Assembly (NCBI RefSeq): GCF_028745735.1
Contig: NZ_JAQZSM010000001.1
Location: 416,648-480,647, forward strand
Source: Roseinatronobacter alkalisoli
GTDB lineage: Bacteria; Pseudomonadota; Alphaproteobacteria; Rhodobacterales; Rhodobacteraceae
DNA length: 64,000 bases
Direction: 5' to 3'
Positions 38,171-47,284 of the stretch are shown one piece after another. Within the stretch, counting starts at the first letter, position 1. Each line of letters opens with the position of its first letter. The translations under genes were made by a program, and so were the position numbers. The notes under the pieces were generated by a model. The model had not been told where the DNA came from, searched no databases, and worked only from the letters and a program-made list of their open reading frames with translations.

Positions 38171-38601
38171 CTGAACGGTTGTCCCTTTTCCTGTCCTGAC
38201 GGTCGCTTTTTTTATAAGACAACGGTCCCCACACGGGCATGATTTGCGATATTTTCTATCGCCCGATGTTCCGCATGCGTCGCCTGTGCAGGTTTTGTGA
38301 CATATTCGGGCGCTGAACCCAAGGAAAGATCGGCGCATTGTGCCTGCGTCCGGCGCGTTTAAGCGGAAACTTGCCCATCGGCCGGGTTTTTGCGCCAGCG
38401 GATGGAACCGATTGCGCGACACTATGATCGCTGAATTGGAACTGCTCATGCCGACATGGTGACTTAACTTGTTGAAAGAAACCTTAAAGCAACACTCTGT
38501 CAGGGGTAATTATGCCCTCTCATGGTTGTGAATGGACGTGATCGGCGATATTTTGCCAGTCTTGAACTCCCGTTTTATGATTCTCCTGCAGGAGGTGTTC
38601 C
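38171..38601. other. Divergent promoter region, DUF882 / L,D-transpeptidase
   Basis: 431 bases without a convincing gene; frames continuing upstream of the DUF882 start have no recognisable protein and no good start. It should hold both divergent promoters. A strong ribosome site (GCAGGAGGTG, 38588-38597) at its right end supports the TTG start at 38602. Confidence 0.5.
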
Positions 38602-40206
38602 TTGTTTTTCCGAAATGTCGCGTCACGGTTCAAAACCGGTGTTGCCATGGTCTGTCTGATCAGCGCTTTGGGTTTGGGGGGCGTGCTGCCTGTGCAGGCG
38701 CAATCCTTTCCGGCGTTTCGCCAGGCCTTGGCGGAAGGCGCATCTTTCGACAGCGGCGTTTCGGCGTTTTATCGTGACCGTGAATTTGCGCCCATCTGGG
38801 TCGGGGCGGAACATGCAGATCGGCGCGCGGCGTTCATGTCTGCGCTGGCCCGCGCGGGTGATCATGGTTTGCCGGTTGCACGATATGATGTTCCCGGTCT
38901 GGTTGCCGCATTCGAAGCAGTGGAGAGCGAGCGCGACCGCGCGATGCTGGAAGCAAAGGTCACGCGCGTTTTCCTGAGTTTCGCAAGCGATCTGCATAGC
39001 GGTGTCGTGGACCCTGGCCGCATTGAACGCAGCATCGTCCGGGAACTGCCCCGTCCGGACCCCGAAAAACTGTTGCGCGAGTTTGCGCAGTCGAACCCGG
39101 CGAGTTTTATCAGGAACCTTGCACCGGCTGCGCCGGAATACGCGCGACTGTTCCGGGCAAAACAGCAGCTTGAGGCGGTAATACGTCAGGGCGGCTGGGG
39201 GCCGCGCGTGCCCGAAGAACGGTTTGCGCCCGGCACATCAGGCGACACTGTCATAGCCCTTCGTAATCGTTTGATTGCAATGGGGTATATGGACAGGTCA
39301 GCTACGGCCAGCTATGATTCAACGCTGCAGTCAGCGGTTCTGAACTTTCAGGTGAACCACGGCATAGAAGCGGATGGTATTGCGGGGCCTGCGACAATAA
39401 GGGCCATGAATGTCAGCCCGGAAGAACGCCTGAAATCCGTGATCGTCGCTATGGAGCGTGAACGCTGGCTGAATATTCCGCGTGGCGACCGCCACATCTG
39501 GGTCAATCTGACCGATTTCAGTGCGAAGATCGTCGATTTCGATCAGGTGACATTTGAAACACGCGCCGTGGTGGGCGCGCAGGCCGGGGACCGCCAGACG
39601 CCGGAATTTTCCCATCGGATGACCTATCTGGAAATCAATCCGGACTGGACGCTGCCACGGTCAATTCTGGCGCGGTCCTACTGGGGCGCACTGGCGTCGG
39701 GCGGCGCGCGCCATCTGGAAATTGTCGATGCGCGTGGGCGTGTTGTGCCTCGTCACGCCATTGATTTCGAGCGCTACACACCTGCGAATTTCCCCTTCAA
39801 TGTCCGCCAGCCACCCGGCCCGACAAATGCATTGGGTGAGGTGAAATTCATGTTCCCGAACCCCTATGCGATATACCTGCACGACTCGCCTGAACGGCAT
39901 TTGTTCAACACCACGGTGCGCACGCATTCATCGGGGTGTGTGCGGCTGAATGACCCGCGCGATTTCGCCTATGAACTGCTGTCACGCCAAAGCGATGATC
40001 CGCGTGCCCTGTATCATTCGGTGCTGAACACCCGGCAACAGACCCGCGTTTATCTTGATGAACCGGTGCAGATTCATCTGGTGTACCGCACAGCATTTAC
40101 CAATGTGCGCGGCGAGTTGAATTTCCGCAATGACATCTATGGTCGGGATGCCCGCATTTATGACGCGCTGGAACGTGCCGGTGCGGTAAATGGCATTCAA
40201 AGCTGA
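38602..40206 (+). CDS. L,D-transpeptidase, YcbB/LdtD type
   Basis: 534 residues from a TTG start directly after AGGAGG. A signal peptide (VAMVCLISALGLGGVLPVQAQ) is followed by a helical region, a peptidoglycan-binding domain (about 210-275: GDTVIALRNRLIAMGYM, VNHGIEADGIAGPATI) and a YkuD catalytic domain (about 295-480). The catalytic Cys446 is in THSSGCVRLND. It forms 3-3 crosslinks in the periplasm. The partner hydrolase is divergently encoded. Confidence 0.92.
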   Translation: MFFRNVASRFKTGVAMVCLISALGLGGVLPVQAQSFPAFRQALAEGASFDSGVSAFYRDREFAPIWVGAEHADRRAAFMSALARAGDHGLPVARYDVPGLVAAFEAVESERDRAMLEAKVTRVFLSFASDLHSGVVDPGRIERSIVRELPRPDPEKLLREFAQSNPASFIRNLAPAAPEYARLFRAKQQLEAVIRQGGWGPRVPEERFAPGTSGDTVIALRNRLIAMGYMDRSATASYDSTLQSAVLNFQVNHGIEADGIAGPATIRAMNVSPEERLKSVIVAMERERWLNIPRGDRHIWVNLTDFSAKIVDFDQVTFETRAVVGAQAGDRQTPEFSHRMTYLEINPDWTLPRSILARSYWGALASGGARHLEIVDARGRVVPRHAIDFERYTPANFPFNVRQPPGPTNALGEVKFMFPNPYAIYLHDSPERHLFNTTVRTHSSGCVRLNDPRDFAYELLSRQSDDPRALYHSVLNTRQQTRVYLDEPVQIHLVYRTAFTNVRGELNFRNDIYGRDARIYDALERAGAVNGIQS

Positions 40207-40356
40207 TCCGCCAGCGCCGGAACTGGCTGTTTCCCTGTCGCGGCCATCCGACGGGGAAACAGATGCTCACACACTGTTTTGAGTTGCCCTCTGTCGCGAA
40301 GCTGTTACATTCTGCCTTGATATGGAACATATCTGGCATGAGACGGAGTGTTCCCG

Positions 40357-40644
40357 ATGGGACTGGAATGGATGCAGAATACGACCGACACAGCCCGGCG
40401 CGTGATTGACATCATCGCTCAGCAGGCGATGGTCGATACGACAGAGGTCCGCACTGAGATGTCATTGTCCGAACTCGGACTGGATAGTCTTGGTCTGGTT
40501 GAATGCATTTTTGGTATCGAAGAGGCGTTCGACATCTCGGTTCCTTTCAACGCGAATGCGCCGGATCAGGCGGGCTTTGACATTTCGTCGGTCGGTGCCA
40601 TCATCTCGGAAGTTGAAAAACTGATTGCCAGACAGGCCGCATGA
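40357..40644 (+). CDS. Acyl carrier protein
   Basis: 95 residues from the ATG at 40357, with GACGGAG upstream (a GTG at 40348 is possible). The phosphopantetheine site is Ser44 in LGLDSLGLVE. It is not the housekeeping AcpP, which would sit by fabG/fabF; it is paired with a ketosynthase whose start overlaps its stop in an ATGA. This suggests a dedicated acyl chain, perhaps for a lipid or envelope component. AcpS at 10345 could activate it. Confidence 0.9.
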   Translation: MGLEWMQNTTDTARRVIDIIAQQAMVDTTEVRTEMSLSELGLDSLGLVECIFGIEEAFDISVPFNANAPDQAGFDISSVGAIISEVEKLIARQAA

Positions 40645-41852
40645 GGCGCGTTGTCATAACGGGTGTCGGCACGCTGAATGCGTTAGGCGGCGATTATGCC
40701 ACGACCGCCGCCGCGATGCAGGCCGGAAAATGCGGCATTGGGCCGCTGACCTGCCGTGACGTGGACCGCCTGACAGTGCGTGTTGGTGCCGAAATACAGG
40801 GTTTCGAGCCGGAACAGCATTTTGCGCGCAACGCCCTGCCTTTGCTGGACAGATTTGCGCAGATCGCACTTGTTGCCGCACGACAAGCGGTCACGCAATC
40901 CGGTCTGGAGATGACAGAGGCGCTTGCCCTGCGGTCCGGCGTGATCATGGGCACTGCGGGGGGCGGCAACCTGACCGTCGATGACAATTACCGCATGGTC
41001 TATGCCGAGGGGAAGAACAGGGTTCACCCCTTTGTTGTGCCGCGCCTGATGCAAAACGCTGCGACATCACATATTTCCATGGAATTTGGCCTGAAAGGGC
41101 CTGCCTTCACAGTGTCCACCGCCTGTGCATCGGCCAATCATGCGATGGGGCAGGCGTTCCAGATGGTCCGCACAGGCATGGCCGACATCATGCTGACCGG
41201 CGGATCGGATGCGATGCTAGGCTTTGGTGGGATCAAGGCATGGGAAGGGCTGCGCGTCATGGCGCGCGATACCTGTCGCCCGTTTTCCCGCGATCGTTCC
41301 GGCATGGTTCAGGGCGAAGGTGGCGGGGTTTTCGTGTTCGAGGAACTGGACCACGCGCGCGCGCGCGGTGCGCAGATACTGGCGGAAGTCGCAGGTTTTG
41401 GCATGAGTGCAGATGCCGGCGATATTGTCATGCCGGATATGGACGGGCCGGTCCGGGCCATGCGCGCGGCCCTGGCCGATGCGGGTGTTGCGCCGCAGGA
41501 TGTGGGTTATGTCAATGCGCATGGCACCGGAACCGCCGCGAATGACAGGGTTGAATCGCACGCATTGCGTGCGGTCATGGGGGGGCATCTGGACCGGCTG
41601 CCAGTGTCGTCCACGAAATCCATGCATGGGCATATCATTGGCGGGACCAGCGCCGTGGAAATGCTGGCCTGTCTTATGGCCCTTAATGAAGGGGTCATCG
41701 CGCCGACCATCAATCACACGGAAGCTGACCCTGATTGCGTGCCGGACCCTGTTCCCAATGAAGCGCGGCAGGCCCGCGTTGATGTGGTCATGAGCAACGC
41801 TTTTGCCTTTGGCGGGCTGAATGCGGTGCTTGTCCTGCGCAGGCTTGTCTGA
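40641..41852 (+). CDS. Beta-ketoacyl-ACP synthase, FabF/NodE-like
   Basis: 403 residues. The catalytic cysteine is Cys162 in VSTACASANHAMG, and the two histidines are in NAHGTGTAAND and SMHGHIIGGTSAVE. The enzyme should elongate acyl chains on the ACP encoded just upstream (4-base overlap). No other fatty-acid gene is adjacent, so the product is unknown. Adjacency to wall-crosslinking genes hints at an envelope role, which is weak inference. Confidence 0.9.
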   Translation: MRRVVITGVGTLNALGGDYATTAAAMQAGKCGIGPLTCRDVDRLTVRVGAEIQGFEPEQHFARNALPLLDRFAQIALVAARQAVTQSGLEMTEALALRSGVIMGTAGGGNLTVDDNYRMVYAEGKNRVHPFVVPRLMQNAATSHISMEFGLKGPAFTVSTACASANHAMGQAFQMVRTGMADIMLTGGSDAMLGFGGIKAWEGLRVMARDTCRPFSRDRSGMVQGEGGGVFVFEELDHARARGAQILAEVAGFGMSADAGDIVMPDMDGPVRAMRAALADAGVAPQDVGYVNAHGTGTAANDRVESHALRAVMGGHLDRLPVSSTKSMHGHIIGGTSAVEMLACLMALNEGVIAPTINHTEADPDCVPDPVPNEARQARVDVVMSNAFAFGGLNAVLVLRRLV

Positions 41853-41894
41853 AGCAGCACGTCTTGTGTCGGGGTCAGCCCGACTGTGACGCCT

Positions 41895-42377
41895 TCAGTG
41901 CTGTGCTGTGCTCTGCTGGGGTGGATCCACCAGATTTTGTGCCGTGTCGCGCAATTCGTTCAGAAGATCCAGCAACATATCCAGCCGTTCCGGCCCGAAG
42001 GCGCTGGCCAGTCGCGCGTAGTCAGGTTCCGACTCCTGCACAACCTGTTCAAATAAGCCCCGTCCCGCGTCGGTCAGCGCAACCATATGCCGTCGCGCAT
42101 CTGTGCATTCCACCTGCCGGATCAGGCCGCGTTGTGTCATGCTGCGGAATATGCGCGTTAATGACGGCGGCAGGATAACGCAGCGCTCAGACAGGGTACG
42201 CGCATCCAGCGCTTCTGCCTCTGCCAGCGCGCGCAGCACGCGCCATTGCGGCATGGTCAGATCATGGCTGTCGATATAGGGTTTGAACAGCCGTGTCGTC
42301 GCCTCTCGGGTGCGTAAAAGCGCAATAGGCAGGGATTTTTCGAACTTTCGTAAATCGCGCTTCGGTGTCTGCTGCAT
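41895..42377 (-). CDS. hpaR: MarR-family regulator, HpaR-like
   Basis: 160 residues from the ATG complementary to 42375-42377 (MQQTPKRDLRKFEKS), preceded on its strand by AGGGGATGG. The MarR winged helix includes LTMPQWRVLRALAEAEALDARTLSE and the wing VECTDARRHMVALTDAG. The FEKSLPIALLRTREA start is characteristic of HpaR, the repressor of homoprotocatechuate degradation. No hpa catabolic gene is in this window, so the target could lie elsewhere. Confidence 0.83.
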   Translation of the reverse strand: MQQTPKRDLRKFEKSLPIALLRTREATTRLFKPYIDSHDLTMPQWRVLRALAEAEALDARTLSERCVILPPSLTRIFRSMTQRGLIRQVECTDARRHMVALTDAGRGLFEQVVQESEPDYARLASAFGPERLDMLLDLLNELRDTAQNLVDPPQQSTAQH

Positions 42378-42578
42378 TCCATCCCCTGTCAATATTTCTG
42401 GCACCTTATCAAAAGCGACAGATATTTCAAAATGGAAATTAATTTGCGGTTGCGGCAAAATTTACCATATGAAAATTACCGGATTTCCGGAAGGCGCAGA
42501 CATCGTCAGGGGTTGCGCAGCCAGACGGGATTGGGCATCACGGCGCAACCGTGACCGACGCCAGAACAGGGACAGCCG

Positions 42579-42836
42579 ATGACCGATCTTTCAAACGATG
42601 CCTATAACGTAACTGCCGAGGAACTGCGCCAGTTTATCGAACGCTATGAGCATCTGGACGCCGAGAAAAAAGACATTGCCGACCAGCAGAAAGAGGTTAT
42701 GGCCGAAGCAAAGGGGCGTGGCTATGACACCAAGGTGTTGCGCAAGATCATTGCCATGCGCAAGCGCAAACCTGACGAAATTGCTGAAGAAGAAGCCGTG
42801 CTTGATCTTTACAAGGCCGCGCTGGGCATGGTCTGA
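42579..42836 (+). CDS. gapR: GapR-family nucleoid-associated protein (DUF2312)
   Basis: 85 residues, almost all helical: TAEELRQFIERYEHLDAEKK, KGRGYDTKVLRKIIAMRKRK. This is the highly conserved alphaproteobacterial DUF2312 family, whose Caulobacter member GapR clamps overtwisted DNA ahead of replication and transcription. Basic residues cluster in the middle. It is a single-gene unit divergent from hpaR. Confidence 0.93.
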   Translation: MTDLSNDAYNVTAEELRQFIERYEHLDAEKKDIADQQKEVMAEAKGRGYDTKVLRKIIAMRKRKPDEIAEEEAVLDLYKAALGMV

Positions 42837-42957
42837 TACGGCACCCATTTGCGCCTGAATACCTGCTGATCAGCCTTTCGATGCCATCATGTATCGGAAG
42901 GCTGCGACATTTTCAGCGCCGCGGCCCTGCTGTTCGGAGCAGATTAAACAACAGGGG

Positions 42958-43833
42958 TCAGGGTTGAATCATCGACACGCCATCCAGCGCGGACAAGGTT
43001 ACGACATCCTCGTCATAAAGTGCTGACAGAAGATCAACCCTTTCCGCATCCCAGCCCGTAATGCTGACATCAACGTCGACTTTGGATTCGTCGTAGAATT
43101 TGTCCAGAAACGCCCCGATAACGCGCTGGCGATGGGTGTCATCAACAGGGGGCGTAGCGGTCAGATAGGCTTCCAGCTTCTCGGCACCGCCAGCGATCAT
43201 CACCTCATTAAACCAGTCAAAGCTGTGCGCCAGTTGCGTTTGCGGGTCACATCCGCCCACTTCCTGAAGCAACTTGTGCCAGATAAACGGTGTATCCTCG
43301 TCACACCAGACCGTCAGTTGCGCTTCCGGCCAGGTCGTCCTAAGGCTCTGGATAAAGGCGGACCAACGCAGTTTTTCCGGCTGAATGGATTTCAGTATCT
43401 TTTCTGCCTGGCCGCGTTTTACACGGTTCAGCAGGGCAGGCAGGAAAGAGGCCGGGTTGCGTATAGCAAGAAACAGCATCACGTTTTCATCTGCGAAGGC
43501 TTCGCGCAGGGATTGCAGTCGATGTGTGGCGGCAGGATAAAAATGCGCTTTACGTGCGGCGCCGCCCGGCCAGGCCAGGATATCCGGTTCCGACAGGATC
43601 AGCCGTTTAGGATTCTCGCCGTCCAGAAGACTGTCGAGCAGCACCTGGCCCGCATCCGGTCCAAGGGGCGCGTCGCGATCCGCCTGTGCAAGGCCAAGCA
43701 ACAGGTCGCGATAGCGCGCGTGTTCCGGCACTTCGATTCCCTGATCCGCAAGCAGCCCATGATTTTTACTCAGACACCGAAGCAATCTGCCTTCATCGGT
43801 CAGGTGAGCGCCCAGATGCAACGCAATATCCAT
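42958..43833 (-). CDS. Sulfotransferase-like hypothetical protein
   Basis: 291 residues. The start DIALHLGAHLTDEGRLLRCL looks like a sulfotransferase-type PAPS loop region, though with HLGAH rather than a standard P-loop, and VMLFLAIRNPASFLPALL matches the second conserved segment of that fold (RNP). No firm family name. A role in decorating a surface polymer is possible since capsule genes are nearby, but unproven. It precedes tRNA-Thr on the opposite strand. Confidence 0.6.
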   Translation of the reverse strand: MDIALHLGAHLTDEGRLLRCLSKNHGLLADQGIEVPEHARYRDLLLGLAQADRDAPLGPDAGQVLLDSLLDGENPKRLILSEPDILAWPGGAARKAHFYPAATHRLQSLREAFADENVMLFLAIRNPASFLPALLNRVKRGQAEKILKSIQPEKLRWSAFIQSLRTTWPEAQLTVWCDEDTPFIWHKLLQEVGGCDPQTQLAHSFDWFNEVMIAGGAEKLEAYLTATPPVDDTHRQRVIGAFLDKFYDESKVDVDVSITGWDAERVDLLSALYDEDVVTLSALDGVSMIQP

Positions 43834-44009
43834 TTACAAAACCCCTTCTACGACACGCAGATTTACCAAGAAATGTGTCAGATTTTCGTCACCTATGGGA
43901 CGAAAATCGTAAGTTTTACCTGTCTGGCAGGAAAGTGATGTTTTGTGCGATCATACATGAAAATCGGTGTTGAGAAATGCTGCGATTGCAAATATGACTG
44001 TGCATCACA

Positions 44010-44085
44010 GCCGGCTTAGCTCAGTTGGTAGAGCAGTGGTTTTGTAAACCGAAGGTCGGGGGTTCGAGTCCCTCAGCCGGCACCA
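44010..44085 (+). tRNA. tRNA-Thr (anticodon TGT)
   Basis: Acceptor GCCGGCT/AGCCGGC, D arm GCTCAGTTGGTAGAGC, anticodon loop TTTGTAA giving TGT, T arm GGGGGTTCGAGTCCCTC, and encoded CCA. The anticodon stem has one wobble and one terminal mismatch. Confidence 0.93.
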
Positions 44086-44184
44086 TTAAACGGTTGTTGC
44101 TGTCACATGGATGGCAACCGCGTATGTGAAGTCCGTTTCGCAATACGCAACGGGTGTCGCGCACCAGAACTGTATGGAATATTC

Positions 44185-45069
44185 ATGACACAAATCAAAA
44201 AAGCTGTTTTCCCCGTTGCTGGCCTCGGGACACGTTTTCTGCCAGCAACCAAGGCAATGCCAAAAGAGTTGTTGCCGATAATTGATAAACCGATTGTTCA
44301 ATACGCCGTTGAAGAAGCGATTGCCGCGGGTATTACCGAACTTGTTTTTGTAACCGGGCGCAACAAGCGCGCTGTGGGCGACCATTTCGATGCCAATCTG
44401 GAACTGGAAAACCAGTTGATGCAGGGCGGCAAGACAGAGATGCGCGACATGGTGCGCAACATCGTCCCTGAAGGTGTGTCCTGTATTTTCGTGCGGCAGC
44501 CAGCGCCATTGGGGCTGGGCCATGCGGTACTTTGTGCCGCGCCTGCGGTGGGTGACGCTCCTTTCGCAGTGCTGTTGGCCGATGATTTCATGAAAGGGTC
44601 GCCCTTGCCGACCGAAACATTGATCAAGGCCTATGCCCGCAAGCCGCAGACATTGCTTTCGGTCGGGGAGGTCGCGCCGGAAGACGTGTCCAAATTTGGC
44701 ATTCTGCGTCCCGGCAAGGCACAGGATGATGGCACTATCGCTGTTGAAGGGCTGGTCGAGAAACCGAAACTGGAAGATGCACCTTCGCATCTGGCGTCCT
44801 ATGGCCGCTATGTGTTCCAGCCCGAAGTGTTTGATATTCTGCGGGGCCTGAAACCCGGTGCTGGCGGTGAAATTCAGCTTGCGGATGCGATTGATATTCT
44901 GGCCGCGCAGGGCAAGGTGTCCGCCATCGTGAACACGGCACAGCGCTTTGATTGCGGGTCCAAGCGCGGCTACCTTAGCGCGATTCTTGAAGTTGCGTTG
45001 TCAGACCCGCATTATCGCGACTTCATGCTGGCGTTGATCAAGGAAAAGCTGGATACGTCCAACACCTGA
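44185..45069 (+). CDS. galU: UTP-glucose-1-phosphate uridylyltransferase
   Basis: 294 residues from ATG 44185 (MTQIKKAVFPVAGLGTRFLP); the open frame extends upstream without homology. Nucleotide-binding GLGTRFLPATKAMPKELLP, the FVRQPAPLGLGHAVLC and VEKPKLEDAPS segments and the C-terminal FDCGSKRGYL are family marks. It makes UDP-glucose for polysaccharide and lipid glycosylation, consistent with capsule genes in this window. A terminator follows. Confidence 0.95.
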   Translation: MTQIKKAVFPVAGLGTRFLPATKAMPKELLPIIDKPIVQYAVEEAIAAGITELVFVTGRNKRAVGDHFDANLELENQLMQGGKTEMRDMVRNIVPEGVSCIFVRQPAPLGLGHAVLCAAPAVGDAPFAVLLADDFMKGSPLPTETLIKAYARKPQTLLSVGEVAPEDVSKFGILRPGKAQDDGTIAVEGLVEKPKLEDAPSHLASYGRYVFQPEVFDILRGLKPGAGGEIQLADAIDILAAQGKVSAIVNTAQRFDCGSKRGYLSAILEVALSDPHYRDFMLALIKEKLDTSNT

Positions 45070-45098
45070 TCCGATCCTGCCAGATGTATAAATTACCA

Positions 45099-45130
45099 GA
45101 CCTTCGGCAATGTTTGCCGAAGGTCTTTTT
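45099..45130. terminator. Terminator after galU
   Basis: GACCTTCGGCAA and TTGCCGAAGGTC pair around a short loop, followed by TTTTT. It lies between galU and the convergent Atm1-type gene. Confidence 0.85.
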
Positions 45131-45141
45131 CATTGCGTGGT

Positions 45142-46983
45142 TCAGCTTTCAACTGTGCTGTTGATACGCTGGCGCGCCCACATTGCGGCATATTGCCCGT
45201 TTCTTGCCAGCAATTCGTCATGCGTGCCGCTTTCCACGATATGCCCCTGATCCAGCACCACTATGCGGTCTGCATCAACCACTGTGGACAGGCGGTGTGC
45301 GATGGTGATGACGGTGCGCCCTTGCCCCATCTGGCGCAGACTTTCCTGAATGTTCTGTTCCGTCTGGGTGTCCAGCGCAGAAGTCGCTTCATCAAGCAGC
45401 AGGATGGGCGGGTTTTTCAGCAAGGTGCGAGCGATACCCACGCGCTGCTTTTCGCCCCCCGAAAGTTTCAGTCCGCGCTCGCCTACGGTGGTTTCATAGC
45501 CTTCGGGTAAAGAGATGATGAAATCATGAATGCGTGCGGCGCGTGCGGCATCCTCTATCTCGGACCGGGTCGCACCCTCGCGGCCATAGGCGATGTTATA
45601 GGCAATGGTGTCATTGAACAGCACGGTATCCTGCGGAACGACACCAATCGCTGCATGCAGGCTGGACTGCGTGACATCGCGCAGATCCTGCCCGTCAATC
45701 AGCACCGCCCCACCGCTTGCGTCATAAAACCTGAACAGCAGGCGACCGATCGTGGATTTCCCCGACCCGGACGGCCCGACAATCGCAACGGTCTGGCCCG
45801 CGCGGACCGTCAGGTCGATCCCTTTCAGAATGGGCCGCGCTGTATCATAGCCGAACTTCACCTGTTCAAAACGGATTTCCCCTTGCGTGACCTGCAGGGC
45901 GCGCGCATCGGGGGCATCGGTCACATCCGCCGGTTGGTCCAGCAGATCGAACATTTCGGCCATATCCACCAGCGCCTGACGGATTTCACGATAGACAGTG
46001 CCAAGGAAGTTCAGCGGCATGGTGATCTGGATCATATAAGCGTTGACCAACACGAAATCACCGACTGTCAGCGCGCCGTTCTGCACCCCGATCGCGGCCA
46101 TTACCATGACCACGACCAGACCCGATGTAATCAGAAAGGCCTGTCCGAAATTCAGGAATGCCAGCGAATAATTGGTCGCCACCGCGGCGGTTTCATACTG
46201 TTCCATCGCGCGGTCATAGCGCCGCGCCTCCATCCCTTCGGCGTTGAAATACTTGACGGTTTCAAAGTTGAGCAGGCTGTCGACGGCCTTCTGGTTGGCG
46301 TCCGTGTCCTGGCGGTTCATTTCGCGGCGCTGCTTCACGCGCCATTCTGTGATGCGAAAGGTAAACCAGACATACAGCGAAATTGTCACCACAACTGCAG
46401 CCAGATACCAGACATCAAACATCAGGAAGAAAATTACCGCGATCATCAGCAATTGCAAAAGCAGCGGAAAGATCGAAAACAGCAGGAAACGCAGCAGGAA
46501 TTCCACACCTTTGACACCGCGTTCAATGATCCGGCTAAGGCCACCGGTTTTGCGCGTGATGTGATAGCGCAGCGAAAGCTGGTGTATATGCGTGAAGGTC
46601 TGCAAAGCCAGTTTGCGCAGGGCGCGCTGGCCGACGCGCGTGAACAGAACGTTGCGCAATTCCTGAAACCCGATTTCCGTCAGGCGCGCAATGCCGTAAG
46701 CGATGGTCAGCCCGACCGCGCCAAGCGCCAGCATCCAGCCCGCCCCATCGCCCGCCAATGCGTCAACCGCTGCCTTGTAGAAGAACGGGGTGCCCACTGC
46801 GACAAGTTTGGCAAGCACCAGGAAGGCAAGCGCCAGAACCACGCGGCGTTTGACCCATTGCTCCCCCTCTGGCCAAAGATACGGGATAACCCGCCGGATA
46901 ATGCGCAGCCCGCTTGCACGTTCATTGGGCTGCGTTTGACCGCCCGTGCCGTCCGGCTCCGGGGCATTGACTGACTGTGACAT
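45142..46983 (-). CDS. Atm1-type ABC exporter (fused membrane and ATPase domains)
   Basis: 613 residues. A six-helix exporter domain (about 40-330) with FYKAAVDALAG and the NYSLAFLNFGQAFLITSG region precedes an ATPase (about 375-605) with GPSGSGKST, LSGGEKQRVGIARTLL and ILLLDEATSALD. The NRQDTDANQKAVDSLLNFE segment is typical of Atm1/HMT1 exporters, which move glutathione-linked sulfur or metal conjugates. It likely supports Fe-S assembly or metal detoxification. Confidence 0.9.
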   Translation of the reverse strand: MSQSVNAPEPDGTGGQTQPNERASGLRIIRRVIPYLWPEGEQWVKRRVVLALAFLVLAKLVAVGTPFFYKAAVDALAGDGAGWMLALGAVGLTIAYGIARLTEIGFQELRNVLFTRVGQRALRKLALQTFTHIHQLSLRYHITRKTGGLSRIIERGVKGVEFLLRFLLFSIFPLLLQLLMIAVIFFLMFDVWYLAAVVVTISLYVWFTFRITEWRVKQRREMNRQDTDANQKAVDSLLNFETVKYFNAEGMEARRYDRAMEQYETAAVATNYSLAFLNFGQAFLITSGLVVVMVMAAIGVQNGALTVGDFVLVNAYMIQITMPLNFLGTVYREIRQALVDMAEMFDLLDQPADVTDAPDARALQVTQGEIRFEQVKFGYDTARPILKGIDLTVRAGQTVAIVGPSGSGKSTIGRLLFRFYDASGGAVLIDGQDLRDVTQSSLHAAIGVVPQDTVLFNDTIAYNIAYGREGATRSEIEDAARAARIHDFIISLPEGYETTVGERGLKLSGGEKQRVGIARTLLKNPPILLLDEATSALDTQTEQNIQESLRQMGQGRTVITIAHRLSTVVDADRIVVLDQGHIVESGTHDELLARNGQYAAMWARQRINSTVES

Positions 46984-47284
46984 GTTTCACTTTCGGCTGT
47001 GTATTGCAGCTATCTAATCACGCCTGCGGGAATTGGCCAGTTGGATCGGGCTGGAAGTATGCGGGAATTGTGAGTCCGGCGCGGCAACACGTCAGCGGTG
47101 AAGCAACCAGCGACCTGCGATGGCTGCGTTCACAGCCGTGAATTATAGCCGGGTCGCTGATAGTGTGACCTGACAAGACCAGACTGAAACATCCCGTTCA
47201 CGGGCGACACTGGCGTGAAACGAATACTGGCGGCTGCCAAGGCGCGGCTTTGCGCGCGCCCCGCGACATGCCTCAGCCGGCCAT
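46984..47284. other. Gene-free gap upstream of Atm1-type gene
   Basis: About 300 bases with no supported coding frame. GCGGGAATTG occurs twice (near 47027 and 47063). The left end must hold the promoter of the exporter gene, and the right end the 3' side of the LysM gene. Nothing else recognised. Confidence 0.4.

Noticed and set aside
45526..46974. 482-codon plus-strand frame opposite the Atm1-type gene
   Set aside because: Antisense shadow; the ABC exporter reading has all motifs.
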